From: Methanobacteriota archaeon
GTDB lineage: Archaea > Thermoplasmatota > Poseidoniia > Poseidoniales > Thalassarchaeaceae
Reading direction: 5' to 3'
Length of the DNA stretch: 35,818 nucleotides
Assembly (NCBI GenBank): GCA_002722595.1
Contig: PBMO01000005.1
Location: 1-35,818, forward strand
A program made the translations under genes and the position numbers. The notes below the pieces were generated by a model that was not told the origin of the DNA, searched no databases, and saw only the letters and a program-made list of their open reading frames with translations. Positions 31,139 through 35,818 of this stretch are shown here, in pieces. The stretch's first letter is position 1; every line of letters starts with the position of its first letter.

Positions 31139-32890
31139 TCAACTCCATGCTAACCAAGCGACGTATGAACCATAGATTATTCCACTGACAGCTAACGATT
31201 CTTCATTGAATCGGTCCATGGTATCTTTGTAAGTGTGGTATTCCCATGAACCTGATCCATAGCAGACGACCGCTCGTCCCCTTTCATCTCCTTCTTCCTG
31301 TTGGATATCATAGACAAACGGTGCATGGTCTGAATTGTAGGGCATCCCATTTGATGCCCCTTTTGGGCCATCCAAAGTGTTGGTATGAATTGTATACTTG
31401 CTAGCAAGACCCTGAGGGTTCTCCTCTTCGAATAAATCGACAATTTGCTCGATATATTCTGTGTCTCTCCTGTCATTGCCGAATAGCCAAATTCCATCCC
31501 CTCTTTGATCAATATCAATGTCGACGTGATTCATATCGAGATTTACATACAATCTGAGATTTTCTTGTAAAACTGTGAGGTATGCTGCGACGAAAGCCTT
31601 CGAGCCATGTAACCCTTCCTCCTCACCTCCCCATGTGCAGAATTTGAGAGTATAATACGGGTCCCCCCTACTCTGTGCCATGTTAGCAAATTGACGAGCC
31701 AATTCCAATACTGTTGCAGTCCCTGAAGTATCGTCAACAGCTCCTGGTCCATTGTATACAGTGTCGTGATGCGCACCAAAAATAATCAATTTGTCAGTCT
31801 GACCTGGAAGTATTCCACATGGTGCTTTGACATCTCTTTCACCTTGATTGTCTACACTCACAATCATTCGAATAAGACCATCTCCATTTACAACATCATC
31901 TCGTATTTGTTCGCCTACATCATTACTGACCATGATGAAAGGAATTCCTGGTGGAAGGCTTTCAAATTGACTTGTATCTACCGATTTAAAGTAAGGAACG
32001 CATCGGCCATTTTCCCCTGGGAGTTTGCAGTTGTTAGGTGCGCTTGCGTCATCACCCCCAGAGTTCCATGTGACAATTATTAGCCCATACAAATCGTTTT
32101 GTTGTGCTTTAAGGAAGAGTTCAGTGTTGCTGGATACTCCTCCTTGGCCAAAGACTAACCCAATACTTGCAGCGGCACTCCCCCACACCTCATCATCACT
32201 TGCATTACCCAAATCCACGACAGGAATCTGGTCCTGGTATTGATAATCTGAAGATCCTGAATATCCTTGGAGAACAAAGTCACTTCTATGTGTGAAAATT
32301 GTCTCTTGACTTCCTATGTCCGAAAATCCACAAGGTGGGAAAAAGATTCCAGGCATACAAATTGATAATTGCGGTTCTTCTTGAATCTCAAACATTGGTA
32401 CTGCGTAACTGTTATCCTCAGTTGCTAAACCAAAGTCACTGAAATTTTGAAGATTTGATTGGGCTGTATTGTGTTCTTCAATAGTGCCGCTCATTCTCCC
32501 CTCCCATTCAGGATGACCTAATGCAAGGAGACCTTCCGCGAAAGCTCGTGTTTGGGTTGCGTCGAAGTCAATCAATTCCCCATCGAATTCATCTGCAGAG
32601 AACCAATCCATTATTTCATCACCAAATAATATCGCAGTTGCCCCCCCTCCTACTACTAGAAGTAAAACAACAGCAATTACAGGTACTGTGGCCCACGGGA
32701 AGGTTTGTTGCAATCTTTCAAACGCACTCACATCAATACTGACATCGTCCTCAATTGAGTTGATTTTCTGTTTTGAATCATCCCAAATCAGTGCAGCAAC
32801 CCTTTCGGCCTTTGACCTTGGGACAATTATTCCGCGCTCTTTCAGGAGGGCTCCTAATTCTGCGTGAGTGCGGTCCTCATACTGCATCAT
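31139..32890 (-). CDS. Membrane-anchored M28 peptidase with N-terminal SAP-like and PA-like domains
   Basis: This 583-residue protein begins with a SAP-like helix pair (residues 3-37, YEDRTHAELGALLKERGI then SKAERVAALI) on the cytoplasmic side. One membrane helix follows (about 66-90), then a large ectodomain. Residues 215-345 look like a protease-associated (PA) insert with four cysteines nearby. The M28 zinc-peptidase domain follows: AHHD (from 373), GPGAVDDTSGTATVLE, TWGGEEEGLHGS, NLDM and SDHAPF with YHTYKDT at the end. All expected zinc ligands and the general-base Glu appear present. It is probably an exported aminopeptidase for peptide scavenging. The ATG at 32890 is preceded by GGAG and by a TATA-like element at 32911-32916. 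Confidence 0.92.
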   Translation of the reverse strand: MMQYEDRTHAELGALLKERGIIVPRSKAERVAALIWDDSKQKINSIEDDVSIDVSAFERLQQTFPWATVPVIAVVLLLVVGGGATAILFGDEIMDWFSADEFDGELIDFDATQTRAFAEGLLALGHPEWEGRMSGTIEEHNTAQSNLQNFSDFGLATEDNSYAVPMFEIQEEPQLSICMPGIFFPPCGFSDIGSQETIFTHRSDFVLQGYSGSSDYQYQDQIPVVDLGNASDDEVWGSAAASIGLVFGQGGVSSNTELFLKAQQNDLYGLIIVTWNSGGDDASAPNNCKLPGENGRCVPYFKSVDTSQFESLPPGIPFIMVSNDVGEQIRDDVVNGDGLIRMIVSVDNQGERDVKAPCGILPGQTDKLIIFGAHHDTVYNGPGAVDDTSGTATVLELARQFANMAQSRGDPYYTLKFCTWGGEEEGLHGSKAFVAAYLTVLQENLRLYVNLDMNHVDIDIDQRGDGIWLFGNDRRDTEYIEQIVDLFEEENPQGLASKYTIHTNTLDGPKGASNGMPYNSDHAPFVYDIQQEEGDERGRAVVCYGSGSWEYHTYKDTMDRFNEESLAVSGIIYGSYVAWLAWS

Positions 32891-32910
32891 ATCAACTCCG
32901 TGTGGCCATT

Positions 32911-32916
32911 GATAAA
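32911..32916 (-). promoter_or_regulatory. Candidate TATA element before the M28 peptidase gene
   Basis: TTTATC on the minus strand starts 26 bases before the ATG at 32890, in the 52-base gap after ubiX, which is the largest gap in this minus-strand run. It could give the peptidase-parvulin-folB genes their own promoter. Confidence 0.3.
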
Positions 32917-32942
32917 CAGCCGTTATTCTTCAAGGCACGGGT

Positions 32943-33515
32943 CTATTGTACCTCTTCACCGGTCCATCTTCGACCCAATGAGTGTTCCACGTGCATTTGA
33001 TCTAGAATTCGAGCAACAACGAAATCAACTAAATCTTCGATAGATGTTGGGCTGTTGTAAAAACCGGGACTTGCAGGTAAAACAACAACGCCCCACTGAG
33101 ACAATTTTGTCATATTCTCTAAATGGACGGTTGCATAAGGTGATTCTCGTGGCACTACAATCAGTGGGCGCCTTTCCTTGAGAGCCACTAATGCAGATCT
33201 AGTTACGAGATTATCGGAAATCCCTGCTGCGATTTTACTTATTGTGGTTCCACTAGCAGGGCAAACAACATAATAGTCAATTTTCGCTGAACCTGAAGCA
33301 GATCTAGCGGCAAGATTGTCATTGTCCTCAAGTGATACACCCGGTAATTTAGCAAGGTCTTCAGAAGTGACGCCTAGTTCCAGTTCTAGGTTTATTGAAC
33401 CTTCACGAGTTACGATTAGTAGAATGTCCCAATCAGCTTCAGACAGGGCTCTAACCAGACGTTCAGCATACAGCGCCCCCGATGCCCCTGTGATGGAGAT
33501 TACAGCCTCTGGCAT
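32943..33515 (-). CDS. ubiX: UbiX-family flavin prenyltransferase
   Basis: This 190-residue flavoprotein attaches a dimethylallyl group to FMN, making the prenyl-FMN cofactor of UbiD-type decarboxylases. The N-terminal Rossmann motif is ISITGASGALYAERLVRAL. The middle has VVCPASGTTISKIAAGISDN and the later block LIVVPRESPYATVHLENM with the conserved Arg-Glu. In archaea a UbiD-like decarboxylase can serve in a modified mevalonate pathway; none is in this window, so the client enzyme is unknown. The aminotransferase gene is nine bases upstream on the same strand. Confidence 0.94.
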   Translation of the reverse strand: MPEAVISITGASGALYAERLVRALSEADWDILLIVTREGSINLELELGVTSEDLAKLPGVSLEDNDNLAARSASGSAKIDYYVVCPASGTTISKIAAGISDNLVTRSALVALKERRPLIVVPRESPYATVHLENMTKLSQWGVVVLPASPGFYNSPTSIEDLVDFVVARILDQMHVEHSLGRRWTGEEVQ

Positions 33516-33524
33516 ATTATTGGG

Positions 33525-34646
33525 TCAATGGTTTCCTTCTTGAATGCTTGTTAGGAACTTGGAGAGTATTGGCAGAGCATTCTCAAATTCTTGTGGATCG
33601 GACCCCCAGCATATTCGCAAATGGTTACGGAGTTCTGAATGAAACATTCCCCCAGGTGTTGCTAGAAGGCCCAATGGCTTGCCGTATTCTGCCATTGCCT
33701 GAACCGCATCAACACCTATTGAGAATGCCCCAAAAATGCCGAAAGGTGGTGGATTCCAGTCGATGCCATGCGATTTAACTAACTCGACTAATTTTGGGAG
33801 ATTCTCTCTTCGGGTATCCCACATGGCATCTAGTGCTTCATCGAGCCTTGGGAAAATTGAACCAGCAATAGACATCGATGGAGCACTCGTCAAACCCTGC
33901 ATATTTTGGAATGCATTACGTGCATTTTGGATCATTGATTGTGGCCCAATAAGCCAGCCAAAACGCAGTGGACCGAGGCCATAAGTTTTGGTAAGTGAGT
34001 TGATTGAAATAGAATTATTTGACATTTCGAACATCGGTCTATAGAAATCAGTGCCCTTGGTAGAATCCAGATATACTTCGTCAGATACAATGTTCACTCC
34101 AGCGGATTGTGTTGCCTCAATTAACCAGTTTTGATCATCTTCAGAAATCATCTCTCCAGTCGGATTCATTACAGGGGTGAGTACAATCACTCCTACTCGA
34201 GGCAATATTTCACTCACTTCACTTCGATTTAATTTCCATTCTCCTTCATTTGGCCCTCTGTGAAATGGGATTACTTCGCAACCAAGTAATCTCGCACATT
34301 GTGAAACTACGGCAAAGGACGGCATTTCAACTCCGACAGCACGTGGTTTATTGGATGGTAATGCCGCGAGAATCGCTAAAGAAATAGCCTGACATGCTCC
34401 ATGGGTGACACATACTTGTTCTGATTCTACGCCATACCTTTCAGCAACCCAATCGGCTGGTTGTTCACCTTTTTTCCAAAACTTGAGCATTTCCATTGTA
34501 TCAATATCGACATCCCAGTCATATGCGAATCCGGATTGTGATAAGTCATATGGTCGATTCTCTTGCAATCTTGGGATGTACCAAGATAGGTAATCCACAG
34601 GAGGTATGTTTTCTCCAGAAACAGGACCGCCTAATCTTGGCTCCAT
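33525..34646 (-). CDS. PLP-dependent aminotransferase, class I/II
   Basis: This 373-residue fold-type I aminotransferase has its PLP lysine at Lys220, in the motif NSLTKTYGLGPLRFGWLIG. Other blocks are THGACQAISLAIL (cofactor phosphate region), VLTPVMNPTGE and IVSDEVYLD with the Asp and Tyr that contact pyridoxal, plus a C-terminal RICWG with the substrate-carboxylate Arg. The acceptor and donor cannot be assigned from the sequence; the family includes aspartate, aromatic and histidinol-phosphate aminotransferases. It lies six bases after the BI-1 gene and nine before ubiX. Confidence 0.93.
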   Translation of the reverse strand: MEPRLGGPVSGENIPPVDYLSWYIPRLQENRPYDLSQSGFAYDWDVDIDTMEMLKFWKKGEQPADWVAERYGVESEQVCVTHGACQAISLAILAALPSNKPRAVGVEMPSFAVVSQCARLLGCEVIPFHRGPNEGEWKLNRSEVSEILPRVGVIVLTPVMNPTGEMISEDDQNWLIEATQSAGVNIVSDEVYLDSTKGTDFYRPMFEMSNNSISINSLTKTYGLGPLRFGWLIGPQSMIQNARNAFQNMQGLTSAPSMSIAGSIFPRLDEALDAMWDTRRENLPKLVELVKSHGIDWNPPPFGIFGAFSIGVDAVQAMAEYGKPLGLLATPGGMFHSELRNHLRICWGSDPQEFENALPILSKFLTSIQEGNH

Positions 34647-34652
34647 TACTGA

Positions 34653-35399
34653 TCACCGGCGACTATGTAATTTCGCTAGAAGACGCAACATTTCGATGTA
34701 AATCCAAACTAGAGTAACTAAAAGTCCGAATACAGCTCGCCATTCTTGATTCTTTGGAGCGCCATTTTCCACACCTCGCTCAATGAAATCAAAGTCCGCG
34801 GCTAAGCAAAAAGCCCCCAGCCCAATTACGAGTACTGAAAAGGCGATTCCAACTGGTCCACTTCCATGGATATACGGTACATCAAATCCAACAAAAGCCC
34901 CAATTAAAGATATCATATACACTAGGAATACGGCACTCATTGCACTGAATAGTGCAATACGAAAGTTGTCAGTTACAGGAATCAATCTTGCTCTATAAAT
35001 CACTAACATACCTCCGAAAACAGCCGCTGTTAGCAGGAATGCTTGAATTGCAATCCCAGGATATACAGATTCAAAAATAGTGGTCAATCCTCCAAGGAAT
35101 AAGCCCTCCAATGCCGCATAAGTCAGAACAGCTATCGGATTATCAGATAACCCTGTGAATAGCATAACAAGGAAGAAAATAAAACCGGCAACCCAGCCTA
35201 CAAGACTCAGAAGCATTGCTAATTCAGCGTTCCCAGATATGAATAATCCGAAAACAGACATCCCACTAAAAATCATTACTATAAATGTCAGCAATCCCTT
35301 TTCGGCTACGCCTTCGATGGTCATCTTTTCACCTATTAGGTCGTTAAGAGTGAATACAGAATCATTCAGCGCGGGGTTCTTTGTTCGATACATCATCAT
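34653..35399 (-). CDS. Bax inhibitor-1/YccA family membrane protein
   Basis: This protein, about 248 residues long, has seven hydrophobic helices arranged as in the BI-1/TMBIM/YccA family, some members of which are pH-sensitive calcium leak channels. The N-terminus (MYRTKNPALNDSVF, then TLNDLIGEKMTIEG) is the usual bacterial-type opening. The last helix, LVTLVWIYIEMLRLLAKL, carries the conserved Glu region. Three consecutive ATG codons (35399, 35396, 35393) follow a GGAG; the first is used here, and a TTG at 35426 is less likely. Prokaryotic function is unsettled. It lies 23 bases after lipB. Confidence 0.92.
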   Translation of the reverse strand: MMMYRTKNPALNDSVFTLNDLIGEKMTIEGVAEKGLLTFIVMIFSGMSVFGLFISGNAELAMLLSLVGWVAGFIFFLVMLFTGLSDNPIAVLTYAALEGLFLGGLTTIFESVYPGIAIQAFLLTAAVFGGMLVIYRARLIPVTDNFRIALFSAMSAVFLVYMISLIGAFVGFDVPYIHGSGPVGIAFSVLVIGLGAFCLAADFDFIERGVENGAPKNQEWRAVFGLLVTLVWIYIEMLRLLAKLHSRR

Positions 35400-35422
35400 C
35401 ACTCCCGAAGTATTGCAGGTTC

Positions 35423-35818
35423 TCAAGACTTCGCATCAATCCGTTCTACTGATTCAGGCATTGTTTGCAGTAATGCATTGACCAAATCATCCGGCTGAAC
35501 ATCGTAGCCTAATCGATCTAAAGATGTTGTAGTACCTGCTTCCAAACCACACCCATTTAGTATCTCGACTCGCCCTCTCGGAGTCGCAAAATTTAGTGTG
35601 AATCCATGCCGTGAAGTCCATCTCAGGAACGCTAGACCAATTGAGGCAATCTTGTGACCATCTACCCAGACTCCTTGCATTCTGTCGTCTGTTTTTCCCT
35701 GGATACCAATAAGAGAAAGTGCATTTATCATCCAATTTTCGATTTTAGATGTAATTGATTTGACGTTTCTTTCATCATCGTAGTCCCACTTAAAAATGGG
35801 ATAAAATACCACTTGTCC
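35423..35818 (-). CDS. lipB: Lipoyl(octanoyl) transferase (5' partial)
   Basis: The frame runs off the window edge, so only the C-terminal 131 residues are present. They match LipB: VVFYPIFKW near the edge corresponds to the GQLVxYPI strand, then MQGVWVDGHKIASIG with the catalytic Lys, HGFTLNFATP, and NGCGLEAGTTTSL with the acyl-carrying Cys. LipB moves octanoate from acyl carrier protein to the E2 or H subunits of oxo-acid dehydrogenases or the glycine cleavage system. The GTG at 35812 is internal and not the start. It heads the visible minus-strand run. Confidence 0.92.
   Translation of the reverse strand, partial: GQVVFYPIFKWDYDDERNVKSITSKIENWMINALSLIGIQGKTDDRMQGVWVDGHKIASIGLAFLRWTSRHGFTLNFATPRGRVEILNGCGLEAGTTTSLDRLGYDVQPDDLVNALLQTMPESVERIDAKS

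Noticed and set aside
1-35818. tRNA or rRNA genes, CRISPR arrays, insertion sequences and phage-type genes
   Set aside because: I looked for cloverleaf-like T-loops, regular spaced repeats and transposase motifs and saw none; the gaps are too small to hold most of them.

Overview
The window reads as a gene-dense piece of an archaeal chromosome, about 36 kb with roughly 36 protein genes and almost no non-coding DNA. The archaeal marks are release factor aRF1, aIF2-beta, class I lysyl-tRNA synthetase, aTrm56 (tRNA C56 2'-O-methyltransferase), a NOG1-type GTPase, the archaeal form of UMP kinase and a GfcR-type HTH-phosphoribosyltransferase. They sit beside genes more typical of bacteria (folP, folB, lipB, BI-1/YccA, a BCP peroxiredoxin, parvulin, carAB) and beside a giant surface protein with beta-propeller, Ig-like and calcium-repeat domains. 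This mixture suggests a planktonic Thermoplasmatota lineage such as Marine Group II (Poseidoniales). That placement is inferred from gene content and was not tested by any search.

Layout. (1) 1-6.2 kb, plus strand: the C-terminal 1,630+ residues of a giant membrane-anchored surface protein, followed at once by an MscS channel with a coiled-coil tail. (2) 6.2-8.2 kb, minus: dihydropteroate synthase overlapping a TraB-family membrane protein. (3) 8.3-14.2 kb, plus: a small membrane protein, aTrm56, then carA and carB overlapping. (4) 14.2-18.7 kb, minus: dUTPase, the GfcR-like regulator, class I LysRS and an unrecognised zinc-ribbon/coiled-coil protein. (5) 18.7-19.1 kb, plus: aIF2-beta. (6) 19.1-21.4 kb, minus: an unknown protein, a pterin carbinolamine dehydratase-like protein, a nitroreductase and a VAT1-like oxidoreductase. 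(7) 21.6-22.7 kb, plus: NOG1-like GTPase. (8) 22.7-24.4 kb, minus: UMP kinase, a DUF2116-like zinc-ribbon protein, a membrane protein and a 38-residue zinc ribbon. (9) 24.6-29 kb, plus: aRF1, ArgRS and a polytopic sensor-like membrane protein. (10) 29-30 kb, minus: a thioredoxin-like protein, an unknown zinc-ribbon protein and a possible 26-residue ORF, divergent from a plus-strand peroxiredoxin. (11) 30.5-35.8 kb, minus: a long run lipB (partial), BI-1, aminotransferase, ubiX, SAP-TM-M28 peptidase, parvulin, folB.

How the genes fit together. Pyrimidine and carbamoyl-phosphate functions recur (carAB, UMP kinase, dUTPase and a PRTase-type regulator). Folate/pterin functions recur as well (folP, folB, a PCD-like protein). 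Translation genes are spread between them. Two local groups are the best candidates for undescribed units. One is the surface protein, with its cytoplasmic coiled coil and helix-hairpin-helix tail, coupled to MscS. The other is the divergent thioredoxin-like/peroxiredoxin pair with its two unknown neighbours.

Packing is extreme. Four convergent pairs have stop codons that touch with no base between them. Operon-internal genes often carry good Shine-Dalgarno sequences, while several operon-first genes do not, as expected if many first genes are leaderless. I found no tRNA, rRNA, CRISPR array, insertion sequence or gene-free stretch over 300 bases.
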